Shown here: one piece after another, positions 36,752 through 44,318 of the stretch
Position numbering within the stretch: position 1 is the stretch's first letter
How the letters are laid out: each line of letters begins with the position of its first letter
DNA from: DATFTF01 sp963825175
GTDB taxonomy: Bacteria > Acidobacteriota > Thermoanaerobaculia > UBA5066 > Gp7-AA6
Assembly: GCA_963825175.1 (NCBI GenBank)
Contig: CAWGSA010000002.1
Span: forward strand, 1,364,001 to 1,428,000
Length of the DNA: 64,000 bases
Direction: 5' to 3'
The notes under the pieces: generated by a model
What the model was told of the DNA's origin: nothing
Databases searched by the model: none
Seen by the model: the letters and a program-made list of their open reading frames with translations, nothing else
Position numbers and translations under genes: made by a program

Positions 36752-37210
36752 CTAAATTGTGTCCTCGGAGGGCGGCTCTGCCGACGCGCCGCGGGACGTG
36801 ATGGTCACCCGGTTCCATTGGCCGCGCCGCTCGTAGAACACTTCGTTGGCCAGAGCCCGGATGATCGGCAGCCCCCAGCCGCCGACTTGGGCGCGGTCCA
36901 GCGAGTCCGGTCGCGCCGGCGGCGGCTCCCCCCGGGGGTCGAACGGTCGGCCGTCGTCCTCCACCGTGAGACGCAGCACGCCGGAGCCTCCCTCCGCGAG
37001 AACCCGGACGTCCCGCGCGCCGTGCTCGGTGTAGGCGTGACGGATGACGTTGGCCACCAGCTCGTTCAAGCACAGCTCCATGTCGTCCGTCTGCGCGTCG
37101 TCCAGGCCGATCTCCGTCGCGATCTGTCGGAACCAGCGCGACATCCGCCGCAGCTCGCGGTCGTCGTTGCGCAGGAGAAGAACGCGCTTGACCGTCGGAT
37201 CCAAGAGCAC
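36752..37210 (-). CDS. anti-sigma factor kinase, RsbW/SpoIIAB-like
   Basis: A 152-residue GHKL ATPase from GTG 37210. The N-box is DDMELCLNELVANVIRHAY, the G1 box VEDDGRPFDP, and the G2 region VGGWGLPIIRALANEV. In partner-switch systems such kinases bind and inhibit a sigma factor and phosphorylate a STAS antagonist. The STAS gene lies directly upstream (23 bp) and an RsbU-type phosphatase fragment before that. No sigma factor gene is adjacent. Confidence 0.85.
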   Translation of the reverse strand: MLLDPTVKRVLLLRNDDRELRRMSRWFRQIATEIGLDDAQTDDMELCLNELVANVIRHAYTEHGARDVRVLAEGGSGVLRLTVEDDGRPFDPRGEPPPARPDSLDRAQVGGWGLPIIRALANEVFYERRGQWNRVTITSRGASAEPPSEDTI

Positions 37211-37233
37211 CTCGCGGGGCGGCCGCGCGGCCG

Positions 37234-37593
37234 TCAGTCCAGCCGGGCGGCGTCGTGCGCCAGCTCGCGGCGCGCCTCGTCGAGATCGTAGAACACCCGG
37301 AGAATCTGGTCGACCTGCGTGGCCTGCAGCACCCGCGCGACTGCGGGCGGCGGAGAGAAGAGCGCCAGCATTCCCGCGCGCGACATCTGCGCCTTGGCGC
37401 TGCGCACGAGCGTGCCCAGGCCGAGCGAGCAGAGGAACTCGACACCGGAGAGATCCACGAGGACGAAGAGCTTCTGAGAAGCCGACAGCGAGGTGAATCT
37501 CAGATCGATTTCACGGGTGCCCTCGACGTCCATGCGTCCGGCGAGGCGAATGAGTCGGATCCCTTCCGGCGAATCTTCGTAGGTCAGTTGCAT
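37234..37593 (-). CDS. STAS-domain anti-sigma factor antagonist
   Basis: A 119-residue protein, essentially one STAS domain. The switch loop is VDLSGVEFLCSLGLGTLVRSAK, with the serine that RsbW-type kinases phosphorylate in CSLGLG. It would sequester the adjacent RsbW-like kinase when dephosphorylated. It is co-directional with that kinase and separated from the phosphatase gene by a terminator. Confidence 0.87.
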   Translation of the reverse strand: MQLTYEDSPEGIRLIRLAGRMDVEGTREIDLRFTSLSASQKLFVLVDLSGVEFLCSLGLGTLVRSAKAQMSRAGMLALFSPPPAVARVLQATQVDQILRVFYDLDEARRELAHDAARLD

Positions 37594-37660
37594 GGAGTTG
37601 CGCGCCCCTCCGGCGCCATTGGAGCAGAGTCCGGAACGGAAGACGTGTAAAAACTGAGTG

Positions 37661-37694
37661 AAAAAAACGTCAGGCTCCGGGCTGCGAGCCGGAG
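37661..37694 (-). terminator. Rho-independent terminator after the RsbU-like gene
   Basis: On the minus strand CTCCGG and CCGGAG pair around an 8-nt loop (plus coordinates 37675-37694), followed by seven T residues (plus 37661-37667). It starts 5 bp after the RsbU-like stop, so the STAS-kinase pair needs its own promoter. Confidence 0.7.
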
Positions 37695-37698
37695 CGCT

Positions 37699-38181
37699 TC
37701 AGCCGGAAGGCAGCCGGCGGGCGATCAGGAGCGACGCGTCGTCGGGGAGGGGCAAGACGGCGGCGTGCTCGGCCAGGGCCTCGAAGACCGCCGTGCACAG
37801 GTTCGCCGTGCTTGCCCCGGCGAGCACCGGCGCGATCCCGGCCAGACGCCCGAGGCCGAACTCTTCGCCGGTCGGCGAGGGGCACTCGGTCACGCCGTCG
37901 GTGTAGAGCACGAGCAGTCCGTCCAGCGGGACTAGCACGTGCGCCACGCGATAGACCGATTCCGGCGAGATGCCCAGCACCCGGCCCGACGGGGCGAGCT
38001 CCCCTCGGCCGGCCCGGGTCAGGACGAGGGGGGCGGGATGTCCGGCGTTGACGTAGCGGAACACTCCCTTCAGATCGAGCTCGCCGTAGACCATGGAGAC
38101 GAACCGCGAGGAGAGCGTCGAAGCGCAGAGGATCCAGTTGAGCCATTCGATCGTGGCGTCGAGCTGTCCGGCCGCTCCCAT
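37699..38181 (-). CDS. truncated RsbU/SpoIIE-type PP2C phosphatase
   Basis: Only 160 residues. It contains the C-terminal two-thirds of the SpoIIE fold: FVSMVYGELDLKGVFRYVNAGHPAPLVL, SGRVLGISPESVY, LLVLYTDGVTECPSPTGEEFG and LPDDASLLIARR. The N-terminal metal-binding motif (G-D-V-x-G-H-G) is missing from the frame. Just upstream, another frame reads ARDVVVGLGW, which could be its remnant after a frameshift near 38185. Full family members also carry sensor domains. It would dephosphorylate the STAS protein if active. It is likely a degenerate gene or a sequencing frameshift. Confidence 0.65.
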   Translation of the reverse strand: MGAAGQLDATIEWLNWILCASTLSSRFVSMVYGELDLKGVFRYVNAGHPAPLVLTRAGRGELAPSGRVLGISPESVYRVAHVLVPLDGLLVLYTDGVTECPSPTGEEFGLGRLAGIAPVLAGASTANLCTAVFEALAEHAAVLPLPDDASLLIARRLPSG

Positions 38182-38332
38182 CCCAGGCCCACCACGACAT
38201 CGCGCGCCTCCAACGCGGCGGGCAGGACGGCGTAAAGCCGAGTTACGCGAAGATTTGACCTCCGGTTCGCGCGGAGTTCAGAGCGGCGCGCCACTGTTTC
38301 GCCCGGGCTCGCTCAGAGCCTCCCTTCGTTTT

Positions 38333-38359
38333 GCCCCGGGAGACCGGGGCGTTTTTTTT
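38333..38359 (+). terminator. strong Rho-independent terminator with no upstream plus-strand gene
   Basis: GCCCCGG (38333-38339) and CCGGGGC (38344-38350) with a GAGA loop, then G and eight T residues. No plus-strand coding gene lies between 36745 and here. It may end an unseen small RNA or a leader transcript. Confidence 0.85.
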
Positions 38360-38408
38360 CGCCGCGCGGCTCGCGCAACTTGGCTCTCGATCAACCGACA
38401 ACGACTCC

Positions 38409-38452
38409 GATCGGGTGGCGATCACACGGCGATCACACGGCGATCAGAATCG
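38409..38452 (+). repeat. four 11-bp direct repeats beginning GATC
   Basis: GATC recurs at 38409, 38420, 38431 and 38442; the units are GATCGGGTGGC, GATCACACGGC (twice) and GATCAGAATCG. The 11-bp period puts all copies on one DNA face, typical of response-regulator sites. It lies 90 bp before the porin start. Confidence 0.55.
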
Positions 38453-38468
38453 CTCCCTTCAGCCTGAA

Positions 38469-38509
38469 TTTACTGTGCCTTCCTTCGCCGTTGACAGCCG
38501 GCCTTTACA
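38469..38509 (+). promoter_or_regulatory. degenerate Pho-box-like series before the porin
   Basis: TTTACT (38469), TTCCTT (38480) and TTGACA (38491) lie 11 bp apart, then TTTACA 13 bp later. The same 11-11-13 spacing occurs before pstS, which argues for a shared operator. Individual matches are imperfect. Confidence 0.45.
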
Positions 38510-38542
38510 AATCGCCTTCCAAAACAGGAAGGAGCAATCGCC

Positions 38543-39658
38543 ATGAAGGATCGTTTCGCCAGGATCGTCGCCATGGGCCTGGGGGCCGCTCTGCTGGCCG
38601 CGCCGATGGCCCGTGCGCAGGTGACTCCCGCGGCCGGGTACACGCCCCCGGACGACACGCCCAAGATCAACGTCGGCGTGACCCTCTTCGCGAACTATTC
38701 CTACCAGGACACCCCGACCGTGACCGATGGAAACAAGACAGTCATCCACTCCAACTCCTTCGACGTCAACCGTGCCTACGTCAACGTGCTGGGGAACCTG
38801 TCTCACTGGTTCTCGTTCCGCATCACGTCGGACATCACGCGCGAGACCGGCACCGGCAGCTCGCTCTCGGGCAGCCAGACCTTCCGCATCAAGTACGGCT
38901 ACGGGCAGGTCAACTTCGACGACTTCGCGCCCAAGGGCTCCTGGCTGCGGCTCGGCCTCCAACAGACGCCGTGGATCGACTACGACGAGGGGATCTACCG
39001 CTACCGGTTCCAGGGTCCGACCTTCACCGATGCGGAAGGGTTCTACCCGTCTTCGGACTACGGCGCGAGCACGCACTTCAACTTCCCCGACAATTACGGC
39101 GACGTCCACGTGGGCGTGTACAACGGCGACGGATACACCAGCACCAACGATCAGCGCGGCGTCAACAACGAAAAGTCCGTGCAGATCCGGGCTTCCTTTC
39201 GTCCGGCCCCGGGAGTGCCGGTGATCAAGGGATTGCGGGTGGCCGGCTACTACGATACCGATCACTACTTCGCCGACGCCAAGAAGGAGCGCTTCCTCGG
39301 CAACGTCACCTTCGAGCATCCGTACGTCAACGCCGGCTTCGAGTATCTGGACGCCAAGGACCAGACGGCGCCGACGGCGGCCGAGCTCGACCGCAACGGC
39401 TTCTCGGCCTGGGTGACGCCGCGGACTCCAATCGGCATCGAGGCGCTGCTGCGCTACGACGAGCTCAACATCAACAAGAATCTCTCCCCCAAGCCCAAGA
39501 AGAAGCGGACCGTGGTGGGAATCGCGTACTGGCCGCCGCTCCACGGAGGCAAGACCGTCGCCTTCATGGTGGACTACTCGGAGGTCAAGTTCGACAACGT
39601 GACGCCGGACCCGGGCAAGACCAAGATCTACGCGCTCCACACGCTATTCAACTTCTAA
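38543..39658 (+). CDS. outer-membrane porin, phosphate-selective porin-like
   Basis: ATG 38543 follows AGGAAGGAG; 371 residues with a signal peptide ending MARAQ. The mature protein alternates aromatic and polar beta-strands (VTLFANYSYQD, WFSFRITSDITRET, VHVGVYNGDGY) and ends ALHTLFNF with a C-terminal Phe. It resembles OprP/OprO-type trimeric porins. It directly precedes pstSCAB and shares a Pho-box-like upstream pattern with pstS, so phosphate uptake across the outer membrane is the likely job. Substrate selectivity cannot be read from sequence alone. Confidence 0.82.
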   Translation: MKDRFARIVAMGLGAALLAAPMARAQVTPAAGYTPPDDTPKINVGVTLFANYSYQDTPTVTDGNKTVIHSNSFDVNRAYVNVLGNLSHWFSFRITSDITRETGTGSSLSGSQTFRIKYGYGQVNFDDFAPKGSWLRLGLQQTPWIDYDEGIYRYRFQGPTFTDAEGFYPSSDYGASTHFNFPDNYGDVHVGVYNGDGYTSTNDQRGVNNEKSVQIRASFRPAPGVPVIKGLRVAGYYDTDHYFADAKKERFLGNVTFEHPYVNAGFEYLDAKDQTAPTAAELDRNGFSAWVTPRTPIGIEALLRYDELNINKNLSPKPKKKRTVVGIAYWPPLHGGKTVAFMVDYSEVKFDNVTPDPGKTKIYALHTLFNF

Positions 39659-39699
39659 TTAACGGCAAGTTCATGCGGACTTAACGCTGAAACTTAATC
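39659..39699 (+). promoter_or_regulatory. candidate Pho box of pstS
   Basis: TTAACG (39659), TTCATG (39670) and TTAACG (39681) are spaced by 11 bp, followed 13 bp later by TTAATC, which may serve as the -10. It lies between the porin stop and pstS, implying a second, internal Pho promoter. Confidence 0.55.
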
Positions 39700-39719
39700 T
39701 TCTGCACCGAGGTGAAAGA

Positions 39720-40745
39720 ATGAAGAATCTCCGACTCGCAGCCCTTGCCCTCGCGGTCCTGGCTCTCGCAGCGGCGCCGGCAGCGGCCCAGAAGGTCCAG
39801 ATCAATGGCGCCGGCGCGACCTTCCCGTATCCGATCTATTCGAAGTGGTTCTCGGAGTACAACAAGCTCCATCCGGACGTCGAGATCAACTACCAGTCGA
39901 TCGGGTCGGGCGGAGGCATCCGCCAGCTCAGCAACGAGACCGTCTTTTTCGGAGCGAGCGACGGGCCTATGACCGACGCGCAACTGGCCGAGGCGCCCGG
40001 CCACGTCCTCCACTTCCCCACGGTGCTCGGGGGAGTCGTTCCCTCCTACAACATCCCCGGGATCACCGCAAATCTGAAGTTCACCGGCCCGGTGCTCGCG
40101 CAGATCTATCTCGGCAAGATCACCAAGTGGAACGACCCGCAGATCAAGCAGCTCAATGCCAGCGTCGCCCTTCCCGACACCGACATCACAACCGTGCACC
40201 GTTCCGATGGTTCCGGGACCAACTACATCTGGTGCGACTATCTGTCCAAGGTCTATCCGGAATTCAAGAGCAAGGTCGGAGTCGGAACGTCCGTCAATTT
40301 TCCCGTCGGCATCGGCGGCAAGGGCAACGAGGGCGTCGCCGGTTTGGTCAAGCAGACGCCGGGAGCCATCGGCTACGTCGAGCTGATCTACGCCATTCAG
40401 AACAACATCAGCTACGGCGACGTCCAGAATCACGACGGCCATTACCTGCGGGCTTCGCTGCAAACCGTGACGGAAGCGGCGGCCGGGGCGGCCAAGGCCA
40501 TGCCTGCCGACTTCCGCGTCTCCATCACCAACGCGCCGGGCGCCAACGCTTATCCCATCTCTTCCTTCACGTGGCAGCTCTACTTCGAGAACCCCAAGGA
40601 CAAAAAGCGCGCCAAGGTCATGGTCGACTTCTTCAAGTGGGCCATCACCGACGGCCAGAGGTACTGCGCGGACCTGGGCTATGCTCCTCTTCCCAAAGAA
40701 GTCGTGTCGCTCGAGATGGCGGCTCTGAAGAAAATCAAGCTCTAA
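39720..40745 (+). CDS. pstS: phosphate ABC transporter substrate-binding protein PstS
   Basis: A 341-residue protein; ATG 39720 lies 6 bp after GAGGTG. A signal peptide ends near APAAAQ. The phosphate-contact regions of PstS are present: INGAGATFPYPIYSKWF, YQSIGSGGGIRQL, FGASDGPMTD and TTVHRSDGSGTNYIW. It captures phosphate in the periplasm and delivers it to PstCA. The next gene starts 21 bp downstream. Confidence 0.97.
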   Translation: MKNLRLAALALAVLALAAAPAAAQKVQINGAGATFPYPIYSKWFSEYNKLHPDVEINYQSIGSGGGIRQLSNETVFFGASDGPMTDAQLAEAPGHVLHFPTVLGGVVPSYNIPGITANLKFTGPVLAQIYLGKITKWNDPQIKQLNASVALPDTDITTVHRSDGSGTNYIWCDYLSKVYPEFKSKVGVGTSVNFPVGIGGKGNEGVAGLVKQTPGAIGYVELIYAIQNNISYGDVQNHDGHYLRASLQTVTEAAAGAAKAMPADFRVSITNAPGANAYPISSFTWQLYFENPKDKKRAKVMVDFFKWAITDGQRYCADLGYAPLPKEVVSLEMAALKKIKL

Positions 40746-40766
40746 GATCTCCGGAGGCTGACGACG

Positions 40767-41741
40767 ATGGCAAGACCCCCGTCCCGCCGGGCGAGCGCCG
40801 ATGACCGGCTCTTTCGCCTCGGGACGGGGTTCTTTGCCCTGCTCGTCGTCGTGCTCGTCGCGGCGATCGGCTACGAGCTCTTCCAGAACTCGCGCCTGTC
40901 GATCGCCAAGTTCGGTCTGAATTTCTGGCGCACGAAGACGTGGGACCCGGTGGCCGGAGACTTCGGGGCGCTCCCGTTCATCTGGGGGACGCTCTACTCG
41001 GCGATCGCAGCGATGGTCCTCTCGACGCCGGTCGCGATCGGGATCGCGGTCTTCCTCTCGGAGCTGTCTCCCCGCGCCCTGCGCACGCCGCTCGCCTTCA
41101 TGACCGAGCTTCTGGCGGCCATCCCGTCCATCGTGTACGGTCTTTGGGGGATCTTCATCCTGGTCCCCCTCGTTCGTCAGCTGGAAGTCCACACCCCCGC
41201 CTGGATGCGGAAGATTCCGCTCTTCTCCGGCCCGCCGCTGGGCGTGGGCATGCTTTCGGCCGCCCTGGTCCTCGCGGTGATGGTGATTCCGTTCACGTCC
41301 TCGGTGGCCCGGGAGGTCCTGAAGGCCGTGCCCGCGACGCAGCGGGAGGCGGCCTATGCCCTGGGGGCCACGCGCTGGGAGGCGATCCAGGCCGCGATTC
41401 GGTACGGACGCACGGGAATCGTGGGAGCGATCATGCTCGGGTTCGGCCGGGCCATCGGGGAGACGATCGCGGTCACGATGGTGATCGGCAACAGCCCGAA
41501 GATCGCCCTCTCTCTGTTTGCTCCCCAGTATTCGATGGCCGCGGTCATCGCCAACGAGTTCACGGAGGCGGCCGACGACCTGTATTTGAACGCCTTGATC
41601 GAGATCGGTCTGGTCCTCTTCATCATCACACTGGTGATCAACGCCCTGTCCCGTCTCCTGATCTGGAGCGTGAGCAGGGAGAAGAAGGTCAAGGAGCCCG
41701 CGCTGGCGGCTCCCCAGGCGCTTCCGGAGAGCGCGGCATGA
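40767..41741 (+). CDS. pstC: phosphate ABC transporter permease PstC
   Basis: A 324-residue protein; ATG 40767 after GGAGG. Six predicted helices, the first near residue 20 (FFALLVVVLVAAIGYELF). The coupling EAA loop is QREAAYALGATRWEAIQAAI, and GFGRAIGETIAVTMVIGN is the PstC signature. It forms the phosphate channel with PstA. Its stop overlaps the pstA start (ATGA). Confidence 0.97.
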   Translation: MARPPSRRASADDRLFRLGTGFFALLVVVLVAAIGYELFQNSRLSIAKFGLNFWRTKTWDPVAGDFGALPFIWGTLYSAIAAMVLSTPVAIGIAVFLSELSPRALRTPLAFMTELLAAIPSIVYGLWGIFILVPLVRQLEVHTPAWMRKIPLFSGPPLGVGMLSAALVLAVMVIPFTSSVAREVLKAVPATQREAAYALGATRWEAIQAAIRYGRTGIVGAIMLGFGRAIGETIAVTMVIGNSPKIALSLFAPQYSMAAVIANEFTEAADDLYLNALIEIGLVLFIITLVINALSRLLIWSVSREKKVKEPALAAPQALPESAA

Positions 41742-42586
41742 CGCTCTCGCACCGCAGGAAGCTGCTTTCCAACTTCGTGGTCGGCCTCTGCGGTCTCGCC
41801 GTCCTGATCGCGCTCGTTCCGCTGGTTCTGATCTTGTTCTACGTGATCAAGCAGGGATTCTCCTCCCTCAACTGGGACTTCTTTACCAGGATGCCCAAGC
41901 CGGTCGGCGAAACGGGCGGCGGCATGGCCAACGCGATCGTCGGTACTCTGATGCTCATGGGCATCGCCTCGGTCATCGCCATCCCGGTCGGGTTGATCGC
42001 CGGCGTCTATCTGGCCGAGTACGGCCGCAAGACGTTCGCCACCCTGGTCCGTTTCACGGCGGACGTGTTGAACGGCATTCCTTCGATCGTCATCGGGATC
42101 TTTGCGTACGGCCTGGCGGTACTCCCCGTGCACCGATTTTCCACGCTGGCCGGCGGCCTGGCTCTCGGGTTCATGATGATTCCGATCATCACGCGGACGA
42201 CCGAGGAGCTGTTGAACCTCGTCCCGTCGACTCTGCGGGAAGGGTCGCTCGCGCTCGGCGCCACGCGGGCCAAAGCGGCGTTCGGGGTGATGGTCCCGGC
42301 GGCCCTGCCCGGGATCATGACCGGAATTCTGCTGTCGATCGCCCGGATCGCGGGGGAGACGGCGCCCCTTCTCTTCACGTCCCTCAACAACCGCTTCTTT
42401 TCGACGAGGCTGGATCAGCCGATTTCCTCGCTGACGGTTCAGGTCTATACATATGCGCAATCGCCGTACGAGGACTGGCACCGTCAGGCGTGGGCGGGTG
42501 CCCTCGTTCTGGTCGCGGTCGTCTTCACCTTTTCGGTCCTGGCGCGAGTGGTCACGAGGCGGCTGGAGAGGATGCACCGCGCATGA
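41738..42586 (+). CDS. pstA: phosphate ABC transporter permease PstA
   Basis: ATG 41738 overlaps the pstC stop; the longer in-frame reading is a shadow of pstC. The 282-residue protein has six helices, the EAA loop LREGSLALGATRAKAAFGVMVP and the PstA signature ARIAGETAPLLFTSL. It pairs with PstC in the inner membrane. Its stop overlaps the pstB start. Confidence 0.97.
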   Translation: MTLSHRRKLLSNFVVGLCGLAVLIALVPLVLILFYVIKQGFSSLNWDFFTRMPKPVGETGGGMANAIVGTLMLMGIASVIAIPVGLIAGVYLAEYGRKTFATLVRFTADVLNGIPSIVIGIFAYGLAVLPVHRFSTLAGGLALGFMMIPIITRTTEELLNLVPSTLREGSLALGATRAKAAFGVMVPAALPGIMTGILLSIARIAGETAPLLFTSLNNRFFSTRLDQPISSLTVQVYTYAQSPYEDWHRQAWAGALVLVAVVFTFSVLARVVTRRLERMHRA

Positions 42587-43461
42587 ACGATCCGACGGCC
42601 ACGATGACGGAGGCCGCTTCCGCGGGAGCAGGGTCGCCGCCGCCGCCCGCCCTGCCGGCGCCGTCGGCAGGCTCGGGCGTTGGAAGCCATCCTTTCCCCG
42701 CAGGCCTGACGATCCGCATGGAGACGCGGGCGCTGCGCTTCTTCTACGGCAAGAACCAGGCGCTCCACGATATCTCCCTTCGGATTCCGGAGAAGTCCGT
42801 GACGGCGTTCATCGGGCCGTCCGGCTGCGGAAAGTCGACGTTCCTGCGCTGCCTGAACCGGATGAACGACATCATTCCCGACACCCGGGTCGAGGGAGAA
42901 GTGCTCCTGGACGGCCACGACATTTACGTTTCGGGAATGGACGTCGTGAACTTGCGGCGCCGCGTGGGGATGGTTTTTCAGAAATCCAATCCCTTTCCCA
43001 AGTCGATTTTCGAGAATGTGGCTTATGGATTGAAGATCAACGGCCTGTGCCGTCGTTCGGAGATGCCCGAGCGCGTGGAGAAGGCCCTCCGGGGGTCGGC
43101 ATTGTGGGAAGAGGTCAAGGATCGCCTTCATGCCTCCGCGCTCGGGCTCTCCGGCGGCCAGCAGCAGCGGCTCTGCATCGCCCGGGCGCTGGCCGTCGAG
43201 CCCGAGGTCGTGCTCATGGACGAGCCGGCTTCGGCCCTGGACCCGATCGCGACGCAGAAGATCGAGGAGCTGATCTACGAATTGAAGCGCGACTATACGA
43301 TCGCCATCGTCACGCACAACATGCAGCAGGCGGCGCGCGTCTCAGAGTACACCGCCTTCTTCATGCTGGGACGGCTGGTGGAGCACGATCGAACGGAGAA
43401 GATCTTCACCAACCCGGGCCAGAAGATCACCGAGGATTACATCACCGGACGGTTCGGTTAG
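42583..43461 (+). CDS. pstB: phosphate ABC transporter ATPase PstB
   Basis: ATG 42583 overlaps the pstA stop; 292 residues, about 40 longer than usual because of a Pro/Ala-rich N-terminal extension before MetRALRFFYG. ATPase motifs are complete: Walker A IGPSGCGKST, Q-loop MVFQKSNPFPKS, signature LSGGQQQR, Walker B VVLMDEPASALDP and the H-loop VTHNMQQA. It powers phosphate import and, in other bacteria, conveys transport status to PhoU and PhoR. Confidence 0.96.
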   Translation: MNDPTATMTEAASAGAGSPPPPALPAPSAGSGVGSHPFPAGLTIRMETRALRFFYGKNQALHDISLRIPEKSVTAFIGPSGCGKSTFLRCLNRMNDIIPDTRVEGEVLLDGHDIYVSGMDVVNLRRRVGMVFQKSNPFPKSIFENVAYGLKINGLCRRSEMPERVEKALRGSALWEEVKDRLHASALGLSGGQQQRLCIARALAVEPEVVLMDEPASALDPIATQKIEELIYELKRDYTIAIVTHNMQQAARVSEYTAFFMLGRLVEHDRTEKIFTNPGQKITEDYITGRFG

Positions 43462-43469
43462 TGGCCGCC

Positions 43470-44234
<765 letters not shown>

Positions 44235-44281
44235 AGCATCCGGCGTGAAGTGTCTCGAGAGGCCGGCGACGGCTCCGTCTT

Positions 44282-44318
44282 ACGCCTCACGCCTCACGCC
44301 TCACGCCTCACGCCCGGC
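44282..44318 (+). repeat. 7-bp repeat array (GCCTCAC word) abutting the phoR start
   Basis: Four to five tandem GCCTCAC units end in CCCGGC immediately before ATG 44319. They occupy the place where a ribosome site would be. A single loose partner, GGCGTGA, lies near 44242. Confidence 0.8.

Larger units (their letters stand above)
38182..38542. other. 361-bp regulatory gap before the porin-pst operon
   Basis: No convincing gene. The gap holds a strong plus-strand terminator (38333-38359), four GATC-led 11-bp repeats (38409-38452), and a degenerate Pho-box-like series (38469-38509). A 6-bp stem, GCGTAA and TTACGC, lies at 38230-38248. Confidence 0.6.

Noticed and set aside
38260..38276. tRNA T-arm-like hairpin (CTCCG-GTTCGCG-CGGAG)
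   Set aside because: The loop lacks the TTCRA core and no acceptor, D or anticodon arms can be built around it.
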